From: Bacteroides ndongoniae
Lineage (GTDB): Bacteria; Bacteroidota; Bacteroidia; Bacteroidales; Bacteroidaceae
NCBI RefSeq assembly: GCF_900108345.1
Contig: NZ_FNVV01000013.1
Span: forward strand, 1,400,944-1,464,943
Direction of reading: 5' to 3'
DNA length: 64,000 nucleotides
A model generated the notes under the pieces. It had not been told where the DNA came from. It ran no database searches and worked only from the letters and a program-made list of their open reading frames with translations. This document shows positions 25,431 through 34,866 of this stretch, piece by piece (position 1 is the stretch's first letter; every line of letters begins with the position of its first letter). The position numbers and the translations under genes were made by a program.

Positions 25431-27206
25431 ATGGCAGACTCACCATCGAAATACGCTGACCGCATCCTTGCCTGGACGGTTTACGCAGGCGGAAGCAGGC
25501 TGGACGGCTCATTCGAGCTTGTCTCGGCCCGCATTCGCCTCGAACTGAACCGGATCGGCAAGGCCACCCTGTGCTTCAACGCCGGGGACATGGATACGCA
25601 GACTTTCGATGAGAGCGATTCGGACAGTTTCAAGCCGGGCAATACCATACGTCTGGATGCAGGTGACCTGAACGACCAGAAGACCCTGTTCGAGGGCATC
25701 ATCATGCAGACGGGCATCCGTATCGGAAAGAACTGCCGCTCCATGATGGTGGTGGAATGCAGGGACAACGCCTGGCCTGCCACACAGGGACGGCACAACC
25801 GGATTTTCGAGAAGAAGAAGGACAGCGAGATGATCAGCGAGGCCCTTTCCTCCTACGGCAGCGTTTCGGTAGATGGCACGGATTACAAGCATCCGGAGAT
25901 GGTGCAGTATTACTGTACGGACTGGGACTTCGCCCTTTCCCGTGCCGATGCTTGCGGTATGTTCATCCTCACCACAGGCACTGCCATCAAGGTGTTCAAG
26001 CCGGATGTGGGAGCATCCCCGGTGCTGACCGTCACATACGGCAACGATCTTATTTCCTTCGACTGTGGACTTTCCGCAGGGGACCAGTTCTCAGGCTACG
26101 ATGCGGTGTCATGGAATCCTGCGGAACAGAAGCAGGTCAAGACTTCCGCCTCCGCCCCGTCCCTGAACAGCCAGGGCGACATGGCGGCAAGCGACCTCTC
26201 CTCGGACGGCAGCATGCTTCTCCAGACAGATGCCCCGGTAGACAGTTCCGTACTGAAAGCATGGGCGGACAGCCTTGCATTGAAAGCCGGACTGTCACGA
26301 TACAGGGGTAGAGTCAGCTTCTATGGTGCTGCGGAGGTCGTGCCGGGCTGTGTCATCGAGCTGAAAGGCTTGGGCAAACGCTTCAACGGCAATGCCTTCA
26401 TCGGCTCCGTGACCCATATCATTGAAAAGAACGAGTGGATAACAGAGGCGGGCATCGGGATAGACCCCGCGTGCATCACCGACGAGCCGGATGTGGTGAG
26501 TCCTGCGGCGGCGGGACTTCTGCCCGGCATGGAGGGACTGCATACGGCGGTGGTCAAGAAACTTGACGGCGACCCCGCCGGAGAATATCGCATACAGGTG
26601 GAACTGCCTTGGCTAGAGGGAGAGAACAAGCTACTTTGGGCACGGCTCTCATCCCTGTACGGGACAAATGGCTCCGGCACATTCTGGCTGCCGGAACCGG
26701 ATGACGAGGTACTTGTAGGCTTCGTGAACAACGACCCGGTCCATCCGGTCATCCTCGGCTCCGTCTATGGGGCCAAGCACAAGCCGCCTTATGAATATAC
26801 GGCGGAAAACAACATGAAAGCGCTCGTCACTCGCGAGAAAATGAAGATTGAGTTTGACGAGGAGAAGAAGATAATCACGGTATCCACCCCCGGAAACAAC
26901 AAGGTGGAACTCAACGATGACGGGAAATCCGTTACCTTGACCGATGCCAACGGGAACGAGGTGAAAATGGACAAGGACGGGATATCCCTTTCATCGGCCA
27001 AGAACATAAAGCTGAGTGCGAAAGGCAACATCACGATGGATGCCACGATGAAACTCAGCGGCTCGGCCAAGCAGGACGCCAGTCTCGAAGGGCTGAACGT
27101 CACGGTGCAGGGCAAGATGGGCGCGACCGTCAAGGGAAAAGCCACGGCGGAACTGTCCGCCAGCGGCCAGACTACCGTAAAGGGAGCTATGGTCATGATA
27201 AATTGA
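25431..27206 (+). CDS. VgrG-like spike / baseplate gpV protein
   Basis: A protein of 591 residues from the ATG at 25431, which has an AAGGAG site at 25420-25425. The upstream TTG extension is not needed. Residues 1-370 resemble a gp27/gpD-like platform. Residues about 385-460 are an OB-fold (YRIQVELPWLEGENKLLWARL ... VGFVNNDPVHPVILGSVYG). The rest is a triple-stranded beta-helix needle (VELNDDGKSVTLTDANGN and similar turns). Three copies would make the central spike that the PAAR protein caps. The last codons overlap the base of a long palindrome. Confidence 0.9.
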   Translation: MADSPSKYADRILAWTVYAGGSRLDGSFELVSARIRLELNRIGKATLCFNAGDMDTQTFDESDSDSFKPGNTIRLDAGDLNDQKTLFEGIIMQTGIRIGKNCRSMMVVECRDNAWPATQGRHNRIFEKKKDSEMISEALSSYGSVSVDGTDYKHPEMVQYYCTDWDFALSRADACGMFILTTGTAIKVFKPDVGASPVLTVTYGNDLISFDCGLSAGDQFSGYDAVSWNPAEQKQVKTSASAPSLNSQGDMAASDLSSDGSMLLQTDAPVDSSVLKAWADSLALKAGLSRYRGRVSFYGAAEVVPGCVIELKGLGKRFNGNAFIGSVTHIIEKNEWITEAGIGIDPACITDEPDVVSPAAAGLLPGMEGLHTAVVKKLDGDPAGEYRIQVELPWLEGENKLLWARLSSLYGTNGSGTFWLPEPDDEVLVGFVNNDPVHPVILGSVYGAKHKPPYEYTAENNMKALVTREKMKIEFDEEKKIITVSTPGNNKVELNDDGKSVTLTDANGNEVKMDKDGISLSSAKNIKLSAKGNITMDATMKLSGSAKQDASLEGLNVTVQGKMGATVKGKATAELSASGQTTVKGAMVMIN

Positions 27207-27327
27207 AAATTATATAAAAAGGTGATTTCTGCGTTATGCTCATTTCAGAAATCCTCACATACGAAAGTATGCTCCGGTATTCTGAAATATCGCAGGCCTT
27301 GAACTCCCTCTTTTTATATGAATTTTC
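27205..27327. repeat. Long nested palindrome between spike and PAAR genes
   Basis: Nested pairs: 27205-27221 with 27310-27327 (17 bp, one bulge), 27229-27233 with 27291-27295 (CTGCG/CGCAG), 27242-27254 with 27276-27288 (11 of 13 pairs), and an apical CATAC-GAAA-GTATG at 27258-27271. A competing pair, GATTTCTG at 27224-27231 with CAGAAATC, is also possible. It could be a small palindromic mobile unit or an RNA structure that sets the ratio of spike to later genes. Confidence 0.65.
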
Positions 27328-27407
27328 AGAACAGGGATGAAAGTGAAACGAAAAAAGAAACGATATATGAATGGAAGTGGAACATATAAAATAGAAAGGA
27401 GGAGTCT

Positions 27408-27707
27408 ATGCCGCCGGCTGCAAGACTGACAGACATGCACACCTGCCCCATGCAGACTCCGGGTCTGCCGCCTATACCCCATGTGGGAGGGCCGATAGTC
27501 GGTCCGGGTGTGCCGAATGTACTGATAGACAAGATACCTGCCGCTGTCATGGGGGACATGTGCGTATGTGTCGGGCCGCCCGACAGCATTGTCAAAGGCT
27601 CCGCCACGGTAATGATCGGAGGCAAGCCTGCCGCACGGATGGGCGACACCACCGCACACGGAGGCAGCATAGTGATGGGCTGTCCAACTGTAATGATTGG
27701 CGGATGA
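27408..27707 (+). CDS. PAAR-like spike tip protein
   Basis: A 99-residue glycine- and proline-rich protein of the PAAR/DUF4280 type. It starts PPAARLTDMHTCPM and repeats G-x-P turns (GGPIVGPGVPNVLIDK, GKPAARMGDTTAHGG), with Cys and His residues that can bind a metal at the cone tip. It sharpens the VgrG-like spike. A strong AAGGAGG site lies 7 nt before the ATG. It is complete and has no toxin extension. Confidence 0.95.
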   Translation: MPPAARLTDMHTCPMQTPGLPPIPHVGGPIVGPGVPNVLIDKIPAAVMGDMCVCVGPPDSIVKGSATVMIGGKPAARMGDTTAHGGSIVMGCPTVMIGG

Positions 27708-27775
27708 CTGCCGTTGAGAGCATTGTTACGAAGAATGTATATAAAACACAATAGAATAACATAAAAGAGAACGAT

Positions 27776-29236
27776 ATGAACAAGAGAACATTAATCGGCA
27801 TAATCCCCGCAGCAGCCCTCCTGCTGCTTGCCGCCTGTACGCAGGACGAACCGGGCGGACAAGGCAATGAATTGCCTTACGGCGAATATCCGTTGCAAAT
27901 AGGCGGCGTCACCCTCAATGTGGAAAGCGGCGCGGAGCCGTGGAGTGCAGAGGGACCGCAGACCCGTGTTACTGAGGATAATACCGATGGCAAGAGCAGT
28001 GTGTGGGAATGGGACGGCTCGGAAACAATACGTGTGCAGCTGGGCGACGAAACCGCAGACTATACGCTGAATGTCGGCGAGGAATTGACACCTGACAGGC
28101 AGCTCTACTGGACAAGCACTGACCCCGCCCGCGTCACCGCCTGGTATCCAACGGATGAGACGATAGATTTCAGCGACCAGACAAATGGTCTTGCCTATCT
28201 GCTGAAAGCCGAAGTGCAGGATGCCACCTACAACAATGAAATTACCCTTGGCTTCAAGCACCAACTTGCCAAGGTGCGCTTAGTGCTCAGCGGCACGCAG
28301 GCCGGTATGGCGCAGAGCGTGGAAGTCTACGGCTACACCACCTGCACGAACAATGAAGGCGCTCCCGTCACCGATGGCAGCACCACGCAAGGCTGGATAA
28401 AGATGAAGCACACCACCTATACTGACGGCACTGAGTGCTGGGAGGCCAACGTAGTGCCCGATGTAGTGATAGACCGTGTAAAGGTGAATGGCATCGAAAC
28501 CACTCTTACCACGCCCCTCACCCCGGTAGTGGCGGCGCTTAATACGATAACCATCAGCGTAGAGCAAGCACCTACAGAAATAGACCTTGGCACCTGCGAA
28601 GGCACAACCCTTACCGTCAGCGGAAAGACCATCCTCAAGGGTGACGGACAGCAAAAGAACCTGCAAATCACCGTCGAACCCGATACAGAACTTACCCTGC
28701 AGGATGTTAATATCTTTTACAATGAAGGCCCTACTATCATTTGCCAAGGAACTGCCCACATCACTCTCAGCGGTACTAATCAACTTAGTCCGACATCAAA
28801 AGGAGCTGACCCCTTTTATAGTGACTTGGGTTCCGGCATCGAAGTACGCTCCAGCGGTACGCTTACCATAGAAAGCGAACCTAAAGCAACATTGACCATA
28901 ACTCGGAGAAGAACGGACACAGCTATCTATTTATTGTATGGGGCAGGTATCGGTTTGTATGAGAATGCCAACCTTGTCATCAAAGGAGGTACAATTACCG
29001 TGACTGGCGGTTCACCAACTGCAGAAGGCGGAGCCAACATTGGAGAATTCGTAAGCCAGGATGCCGGGACAATCACGCTTGAAGGTGGAACATTCACGCT
29101 TCAAAACCAATGTATGTTGAGCAGTCTTGTTGGAGCGGGTTCTTATGGCACATGCGGCACTGTCACCATCCGTGCCGGTGTCACTATCAACGGAACAACC
29201 TACGCGGAAGACCATGTCGGAGTAATCAAAGAATAA
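27776..29236 (+). CDS. Fimbrillin-like lipoprotein 4, inside the eCIS operon
   Basis: A 486-residue lipoprotein (lipobox LLLLAAC, Cys21, then TQDEP) related to the three fimbrillin-like proteins upstream. The N-terminal half has the same strands (GEYPLQIGGVTLNVE, LYWTSTDPARVTAWYP, ITLGFKHQLAKVRLVL). From about residue 280 it changes to beta-helix turns (LTLQDVNIFYNEGPTIICQG, GTLTIESEPKATLTI, GGTITVTGG). The surface location contrasts with its place between PAAR and gp25 genes. An anchor, receptor or adhesin that works with the particle is possible, but this is inference. Confidence 0.75.
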   Translation: MNKRTLIGIIPAAALLLLAACTQDEPGGQGNELPYGEYPLQIGGVTLNVESGAEPWSAEGPQTRVTEDNTDGKSSVWEWDGSETIRVQLGDETADYTLNVGEELTPDRQLYWTSTDPARVTAWYPTDETIDFSDQTNGLAYLLKAEVQDATYNNEITLGFKHQLAKVRLVLSGTQAGMAQSVEVYGYTTCTNNEGAPVTDGSTTQGWIKMKHTTYTDGTECWEANVVPDVVIDRVKVNGIETTLTTPLTPVVAALNTITISVEQAPTEIDLGTCEGTTLTVSGKTILKGDGQQKNLQITVEPDTELTLQDVNIFYNEGPTIICQGTAHITLSGTNQLSPTSKGADPFYSDLGSGIEVRSSGTLTIESEPKATLTITRRRTDTAIYLLYGAGIGLYENANLVIKGGTITVTGGSPTAEGGANIGEFVSQDAGTITLEGGTFTLQNQCMLSSLVGAGSYGTCGTVTIRAGVTINGTTYAEDHVGVIKE

Positions 29237-29246
29237 AAAGAGTGCC

Positions 29247-29369
29247 ATGATTCAGTTGACAAGACCATCAACCAACACATATATAAACATTGAGAGGGTA
29301 AAGGCTTCCACGGATGGCGGCACTACCATTATTCCGGACGAAGACCAGACTGAAAATCCGTTGGGTTAA
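29247..29369 (+). CDS. Possible 40-residue peptide
   Basis: A short frame starting 10 nt after the lipoprotein stop. The peptide begins MIQLTRPSTNTYINIERVKA and ends DQTENPLG. It is acidic near the end with no hydrophobic stretch. It lies in the operon before a stem-loop and the AT-rich cargo candidate. Coding is only suggested by position and composition. Confidence 0.35.
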   Translation: MIQLTRPSTNTYINIERVKASTDGGTTIIPDEDQTENPLG

Positions 29370-29379
29370 GACGGGCATT

Positions 29380-29411
29380 AAGAGTGGTCGCCCCTTTGGG
29401 CGGCTGCTCTT
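29380..29411 (+). terminator. GC-rich stem-loop before the AT-rich gene
   Basis: AAGAG...CGCCC (29380-29393) pairs with GGGCG...CTCTT (29398-29411) around a CTTT loop. It is followed by CAAAGAGTTTT. A partial terminator here would lower expression of what follows and could mark the left edge of an inserted cargo segment. Confidence 0.45.
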
Positions 29412-29424
29412 CAAAGAGTTTTAA

Positions 29425-30327
29425 TTGAGTAATAATCTTAAAAATTTGATGGATATGTACGAGGCGAGACAACGTAAGGAGAAGGTTAGTCGAAGAATTG
29501 AAAATGCAACGAGAATGTTAAATAAAGAGAAAATTACAGTTGTAAAGTCAATTCTTCAAGGTGTTTGGGTTATTGTTTCTGAAACTGGGCATAGATTGAA
29601 TTTGCTTGATGTTGGTAATGGTATATATAAAGATATGAATACAGGATTATTATATGAAGTAGTAGATATTGTAGAGGGTAATATTTATGTTAAACGTCAT
29701 CTTTCACGTGGTATGCCAGAATTAAGAGAATGGACAAAAAATTCTACAGGAATACGGGCACAAACACCTTTTGGAGAAGTTAGCGCAACTCATAAAAGAG
29801 GAGCACCTAAAATAGGCTCACGTGCATCCAATTATGGAGGATTTTCAATGGGGGATAAATATGTAGAATATATTAAAGCTTTAAGATCTGGAGGTAAAAG
29901 CGATAGAGAAATAGCTAACGCTCTATTACAAGAAGATGGGTCTGTTCTTAGTAGTGATGGTGAGAAAAGAGGGGCTGCCATGCTCTATTCTACAATATAT
30001 TTAGCAGAAGAATGGAGAAAACACGGCGCAGCAAAATTATATAGAGGAGAGTTAACAAGGATAGCTCAAGGGGAAGATACGCTTGATGATTTTCTTCAAA
30101 AATATAAATTTATTTCTTCGGCAGATGAAGGCAGAAAGCAAGTGGGAAGATTCCACGATGTACAATCAGGAGTTAGAAGTATCGAAGATCTTTCTGAAGA
30201 TGAACAAGAAATATGGAATGCACTCTCTCCAACAGTATCAGATGATTTTAGTTCTGATGAAGAAGAAAGAGCACGTAAAGAAGACGCTGTTAAGAAAAAA
30301 CGTATATTTTATACTCAAAAAAAATAG
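29425..30327 (+). CDS. AT-rich hypothetical protein, eCIS cargo candidate
   Basis: A protein of 300 residues from TTG at 29425, or 292 from ATG at 29449, neither with a strong ribosome site. The base composition is far more AT-rich than both neighbours, a sign of recent transfer. The protein is soluble, with no signal peptide. It has a basic helical start, a beta-rich part (TVVKSILQGVWVIVSE), a helical middle (SDREIANALLQEDG, AAMLYSTIYLAEEWRKHG, LYRGELTRIAQGED) and a charged end. No toxin motif is recognised. It sits among conserved baseplate genes, like variable cargo in other eCIS loci. It could instead be an immunity or chaperone protein. Confidence 0.65.
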   Translation: MSNNLKNLMDMYEARQRKEKVSRRIENATRMLNKEKITVVKSILQGVWVIVSETGHRLNLLDVGNGIYKDMNTGLLYEVVDIVEGNIYVKRHLSRGMPELREWTKNSTGIRAQTPFGEVSATHKRGAPKIGSRASNYGGFSMGDKYVEYIKALRSGGKSDREIANALLQEDGSVLSSDGEKRGAAMLYSTIYLAEEWRKHGAAKLYRGELTRIAQGEDTLDDFLQKYKFISSADEGRKQVGRFHDVQSGVRSIEDLSEDEQEIWNALSPTVSDDFSSDEEERARKEDAVKKKRIFYTQKK

Positions 30328-30370
30328 TTTCTAATCCCATGCTGGATTATAATTCAGTATATAACGAAAT

Positions 30371-30787
30371 ATGAACGAAAACAAAACATTCCTCGGCAAC
30401 GGCTGGAGTTTTCCTCCGGCATTGGACAAGGACGGCACACCCACCCGAATGGTCGCCTACGAGGAGAACATACGCCAAAGTCTGTGGACGCTGCTGAGCA
30501 CATCGCCCGGCGAGCGTATCCACCGCTACGACTACGGCTGCCCGGTGCGGCGGTACGTATTTGAGATAATGGATGTCTCCACGCAGACACTGCTGCGTGA
30601 CGAGATAGAGCGGGCGGTGGTGATGTTCGAGCCGAGGGTGGACCTGAACCAAGTGGACTTCGATACGGATGAGAAGGCAGGCATCCTGCGCATCACCCTA
30701 GACTACACCATCCGCCGGACGAACCGCCGCACCAACATGGTCTATCCCTTCTACTTTCATGAAGGTACTGACCTGACAGGACTGTAA
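30371..30787 (+). CDS. gp25-like baseplate wedge protein (Afp9-like)
   Basis: A 138-residue protein of the GPW/gp25 family. The region ENIRQSLWTLLSTSPGERIH is diagnostic, followed by the DYGCPVRRYVFE segment. The last strands (ILRITLDYTIRRTNRRTN) complete the fold. In contractile particles gp25 joins the baseplate wedges to the spike hub and starts sheath assembly. It resumes the GC-rich core immediately after the AT-rich gene. Confidence 0.9.
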   Translation: MNENKTFLGNGWSFPPALDKDGTPTRMVAYEENIRQSLWTLLSTSPGERIHRYDYGCPVRRYVFEIMDVSTQTLLRDEIERAVVMFEPRVDLNQVDFDTDEKAGILRITLDYTIRRTNRRTNMVYPFYFHEGTDLTGL

Positions 30788-30832
30788 CAAACGAAATTAT
30801 AGAAAACTAAAGAACCATATAGTGATGACACG

Positions 30833-33800
30833 ATGAACGAGAAGCCGACATACGAATTGAGAGGCACGCTGCGGAAGGACTGCATGAAGGACACCGCGAC
30901 GTTGGAGGACTTCCACGCTCTGGAGAGCGACTGGAGGGAACTCTTCCGGTGGCTGCTGTCCGTAAGCGGGGACATCCCCTTCATCAATGCGGATGACGAG
31001 GAGGAAGGTCGCCTTTCCTCCCTGTGGGAGAACCATGTGCTGGTGGTGCTGGTGGAGATAATCCGCAAGGACCTCAGCGGCTATGTATCCTCGTTCGTTG
31101 GAGGTCAGGGCACCTCGCTGCAGAAACGCTACACCCGGAACCTTATCAACCGCAGCACGCAGTGGTCATTGAGACTGGACCGCTTCATCCGCAAGTCACA
31201 CGGCTACAGTCCGGACAGCCCGGCCATGCAGGTGGCCGTGGAGATACGGGACAGGCTCACTGCAGTCATACCGACCGGAGATGAAGACCGGGACAGGCCA
31301 AGGCGTATGCCGGCATTCATGGACAACCGCACACAGCCCTATTTCCAGATGCTCGGAGCATTGCAGGACATACAGGCCAAGGCGGAGGAATACATCAGCC
31401 GCATAGAATCCGGCGGCGACATGGACGCCTCGCTCGCCCTGCTGCTGACGATGGTACGCAACTACTGCGGCATCGCATCGGATTTCAACGCCAGACTGAC
31501 AGACTGGGCTTTTTTCTACCGCCGGGAGATACTGCATGACACACCGAAAGAGGCCGTGCAGGACAGGACCTTCATCACGATAGAGCCGGACAGGACAAAA
31601 GCCACAGGGACATTCTCATTGCCGGAAGGCACCGCATTCACGGCAGGCAAGACCGCGGACGGCAACGACCTGCTCTATGCCCTTGACGAAAAAGCGTATG
31701 TTGTTCCGGCCGTCCTTTCCTCCGTTCAGTCCGTATTCAGGAAAGACGACAGGCTGCACACAGCCTCCCTGCTGCTTGAAGGAAACCGCTCCGCCCGCCT
31801 GTTCACTCACATCGGCGTGACTTCCGCCGAATTGGAATACGGATGGATGGTCACCTCGCGCAGCCTCGTGCTGTCGGAGGGGCAACGGTGCGTGACCGTC
31901 ACTTTGGCATTGGCCATGAAAGACGGCTCTGCCGTTCCCGACCTGTCGGGCATACTGGACGGGGCCACGGCAGCGTTCCGCCTGCAGGTAAGCGGAGAGG
32001 ACGGCTGGACGGAGATGCCATATACTTTTGTATTCAATAAAGAGGACCACTCCCTTGAGTTCACATTCACCCTGAAAGAGGAAGAACCTGCCCCTACTCC
32101 GTGCAGTGCGGAACTGCATGGGACTGATACGGAATACCCTGCGGCAAGACTGCTTTTCGCAGACAGGAAGCATATAGACATCCTGCCCGAGGGGTTAAAT
32201 ATCAGCAGTGTGCGCATCCGCACCAAAGTGGACGGCATCCGCAACTTCACCCTGAAAGGCGACCTCGGGGACATGGATCCGGGCCAGCCGTTCTATCCTT
32301 TCGGCCCGACGGGAGAGCGAGGAAACCGGCTTGTGTTCGGCCACTCGGAGGCGGCGATGAAGAATACCGTGGGAGTGTCGCTGAAAGGTCTCTGGAACAA
32401 GTTGCCGGAGAAAGGCTTCAGGGAGACATACCGCCATTACGGGACAAGGGAAGCCATCGGTAACGGCAGCTTCAGAATACGCTGCGAATGGCAGGACGGC
32501 GGACTCTGGAAAGAGTGCCGGGACTCGGACAAGTCCCTTTTCAGGGAAACGGATAGGGGCAACCTCTGCGAAAGCGCTTCCATAACAATAAATCTGGTTA
32601 GCGACCCCGAATACAAGGCCGCGCACAACAGCAAGGGGCTGTACCGGATCACGCTGGATGCTCCGGAAACCGGCTTCGGCATGAACGACTACTACCGGCT
32701 CTATGCAGCCGCCATGATGCACAACACCAAGGAAAAGAACCATGTGCCTGTACCCGACATGCCGTCCGTACCCATGCTTGCGGAAGCCGTATTCGGATAC
32801 GAGAGTGACGAGACTTTCAGTCCGGGTGACGGAATCGGCTCTCGCCTGTTGGCAGTATCAGAAACCACGGGATGCGAGGAATGCGCCTGTACAGGAGGAA
32901 ATACGATACCGCTGTTTGTTCCCCGTATAGCCGTCCCATCGCTGATATTGGGATTCAGCGGCATGGGAGACACAAGCCGCCTGAGGCTGTACATGAATCT
33001 CCGCTACATCATGACAGGGGACATGGTCAGACAAGGCATGGACACTGCTGTCCGGCACGGACGGATGGCCGTATCACGCCATGTGCACGGAACCGGCTGG
33101 GAGGAAATGACACAGGAGGACATCCTGTGCGAGGAGACCGAAGGGCTGACCCGCAGCGGATTCATCGAGGTCAGATGTCCCGCATCCGGAGCGGACGGAA
33201 AGTCCTGGTTCATGTTCAGCTTTCCTGACGGCAACGCCCCCGTGGACACGGCGGTGGACGGAATATGGCTGAACTGCTTCCGTGTCACGGCCCGGAACGG
33301 GAACGGACATTCCCTGCCTGCCGGGACGATAGCCGCTCCAGTCGTGGAGGACAGCCGCATACTGTCCGTCTCGCAGCCACTGCCCGGCTACGGAGGCAGA
33401 CCGGCGGAGAATCCCGCAGACACGGGAATCCGCAGCCGGATCCGCATCTCCACCCGCAACAGGGCCGTATGTCAAGGGGATTATGAGTCTCTGGTCATGG
33501 AACAGTTCCCGGACATAGAGAAAGTGTGCTGCATACCTTCCGAATCGCAGGACGGCACGGTCGAGGTCGTGGTGTTCCCGAAGCCGGAGAAGCGCAGCTT
33601 CCCGCTCCTTCCACTGTGGCAGCTTGCGGAAATCGGGAACAGAATCAGGGAAAGGACATCCCCGTTTGTCCGGATGGAAGTCATCAACGCGGTGTACCAG
33701 CCGATAGAGGTAGGCTTCAAGGCCGTCATCAGGGAGGACGTGCAGGATACGGGTGAGGTAAGACGGAGGCTGAAACGAATGGTGATGATATATTTCTGTT

Positions 33801-34069
33801 CCTGGTTTTTAGACGGCACACTGCCGGAACTCGGCCAGAGATACTCCCATGAAGCCCTTCTTTCGCGGGTCGGTAACGACAAGTGCATCATCGATGTCAT
33901 CTCGCTCAAGGTAAGCGGGGCGGAAGAAACGGAGCTTGGCGGGGACAGGTGGTACAGCCCGACAGCAAGGGCCGGAGTGCTGTATGTGAAGGACATCCGC
34001 ATAGAATTGGTGGACAGCCGATCGGGCATAGAAGAGACCCGGATAGGAAATGATTTTGTCATAGGATAA
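30833..34069 (+). CDS. Large baseplate J/gp47-like protein (Afp11-like)
   Basis: A 1078-residue protein. Residues 1-250 are helical. The middle carries beta domains (TFSLPEGTAFTAGKTADGN, PFYPFGPTGERGNRLVFGHS). The C-terminal 250 residues hold the conserved wedge core: IRIRISTRNRAVCQGDYESL type sequence, then EQFPDIEKVCCIPSESQDG and a final SRVGNDKCIIDVISLKV. Afp11-type proteins form the ring of baseplate wedges that opens on contraction. No signal peptide is present. The length fits the Bacteroidetes versions. Confidence 0.85.
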   Translation: MNEKPTYELRGTLRKDCMKDTATLEDFHALESDWRELFRWLLSVSGDIPFINADDEEEGRLSSLWENHVLVVLVEIIRKDLSGYVSSFVGGQGTSLQKRYTRNLINRSTQWSLRLDRFIRKSHGYSPDSPAMQVAVEIRDRLTAVIPTGDEDRDRPRRMPAFMDNRTQPYFQMLGALQDIQAKAEEYISRIESGGDMDASLALLLTMVRNYCGIASDFNARLTDWAFFYRREILHDTPKEAVQDRTFITIEPDRTKATGTFSLPEGTAFTAGKTADGNDLLYALDEKAYVVPAVLSSVQSVFRKDDRLHTASLLLEGNRSARLFTHIGVTSAELEYGWMVTSRSLVLSEGQRCVTVTLALAMKDGSAVPDLSGILDGATAAFRLQVSGEDGWTEMPYTFVFNKEDHSLEFTFTLKEEEPAPTPCSAELHGTDTEYPAARLLFADRKHIDILPEGLNISSVRIRTKVDGIRNFTLKGDLGDMDPGQPFYPFGPTGERGNRLVFGHSEAAMKNTVGVSLKGLWNKLPEKGFRETYRHYGTREAIGNGSFRIRCEWQDGGLWKECRDSDKSLFRETDRGNLCESASITINLVSDPEYKAAHNSKGLYRITLDAPETGFGMNDYYRLYAAAMMHNTKEKNHVPVPDMPSVPMLAEAVFGYESDETFSPGDGIGSRLLAVSETTGCEECACTGGNTIPLFVPRIAVPSLILGFSGMGDTSRLRLYMNLRYIMTGDMVRQGMDTAVRHGRMAVSRHVHGTGWEEMTQEDILCEETEGLTRSGFIEVRCPASGADGKSWFMFSFPDGNAPVDTAVDGIWLNCFRVTARNGNGHSLPAGTIAAPVVEDSRILSVSQPLPGYGGRPAENPADTGIRSRIRISTRNRAVCQGDYESLVMEQFPDIEKVCCIPSESQDGTVEVVVFPKPEKRSFPLLPLWQLAEIGNRIRERTSPFVRMEVINAVYQPIEVGFKAVIREDVQDTGEVRRRLKRMVMIYFCSWFLDGTLPELGQRYSHEALLSRVGNDKCIIDVISLKVSGAEETELGGDRWYSPTARAGVLYVKDIRIELVDSRSGIEETRIGNDFVIG

Positions 34070-34107
34070 GCATATGATACTGATAACCAAGAGAAAGGAA
34101 CAACGAT

Positions 34108-34842
34108 ATGGACAACAGCCACATAGACAGACAGACCCTGAAGTCATATTTCAAGAAGGGCAGGATACCCACCGAGGAGCAGTTCGCCGCCCTGATAGAC
34201 TCACTGCACAACATCCGTGAAGACGGCTGCCTGAAAGTGACCGGAAGTGATGGTCTCATCCTCTTCCCATCCCAGGGAGGGAAGACGGTAGCGACGGTGT
34301 ATGCGAAAAAGCCCGAATCTCCCGATGCCGCTCCCCTATGGCGCATTGTCACAGGGGAAGGCGGGACACTTGAGATACTGAACGGCAAGGGAGATGCCGT
34401 CCTAATTCTCGGGCAGGACGATAGCGTGACCGTCCCGGGAGAGATGAAGGCCGGACGGTACCTGTCCGACAAGGAAGAGGAAACCTCTCCGGAGGATGAC
34501 GGCATGTTCAGGATCAATGCCGACGGGCACTGGCACGACCTGCCCGTAGAGTATGCAGACAGCGGGAGGGGCAGCGACGGATGCCGAGTGTACCGCATCT
34601 GCGCCTGCTGGCACCATCCGCGCAGCGGAAGATACTCCGTATGCGAGGCCGTGGCCTCCCATTCGGACGGAAGCCGCCGCAGGATCGAGTCGGCACGGAA
34701 GCACTGGTGGGGCTGGAGCGGGAAGATAAAATTGCGCTGGCAGCTGCATGACGGACATCTGTACCTCCAGATGTGCAGCCGCAGGACAAGGCGCGGGGCG
34801 GAGTTCATCTCCTGCCGGATAGAGACCGTGTGGGATATGTGA
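34108..34842 (+). CDS. eCIS protein of unknown role, possible fibre or wedge accessory
   Basis: A 244-residue protein. Its N-terminus (LKSYFKKGRIPTEEQFAALI) is a motif I associate with proteins found near injection-system and phage-like genes in Bacteroidetes. The middle has beta-rich repeats (GGTLEILNGKGDAVLILG). The C-terminus is rich in W, C and R (KHWWGWSGKIKLRWQLHDG), like a small beta-sandwich. It sits between the two large baseplate genes. A receptor fibre (Afp13-like) is one option, but there is no direct evidence. Confidence 0.65.
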   Translation: MDNSHIDRQTLKSYFKKGRIPTEEQFAALIDSLHNIREDGCLKVTGSDGLILFPSQGGKTVATVYAKKPESPDAAPLWRIVTGEGGTLEILNGKGDAVLILGQDDSVTVPGEMKAGRYLSDKEEETSPEDDGMFRINADGHWHDLPVEYADSGRGSDGCRVYRICACWHHPRSGRYSVCEAVASHSDGSRRRIESARKHWWGWSGKIKLRWQLHDGHLYLQMCSRRTRRGAEFISCRIETVWDM

Positions 34843-34866
34843 TTGTCGTACTGAAAACCGAAGAAA

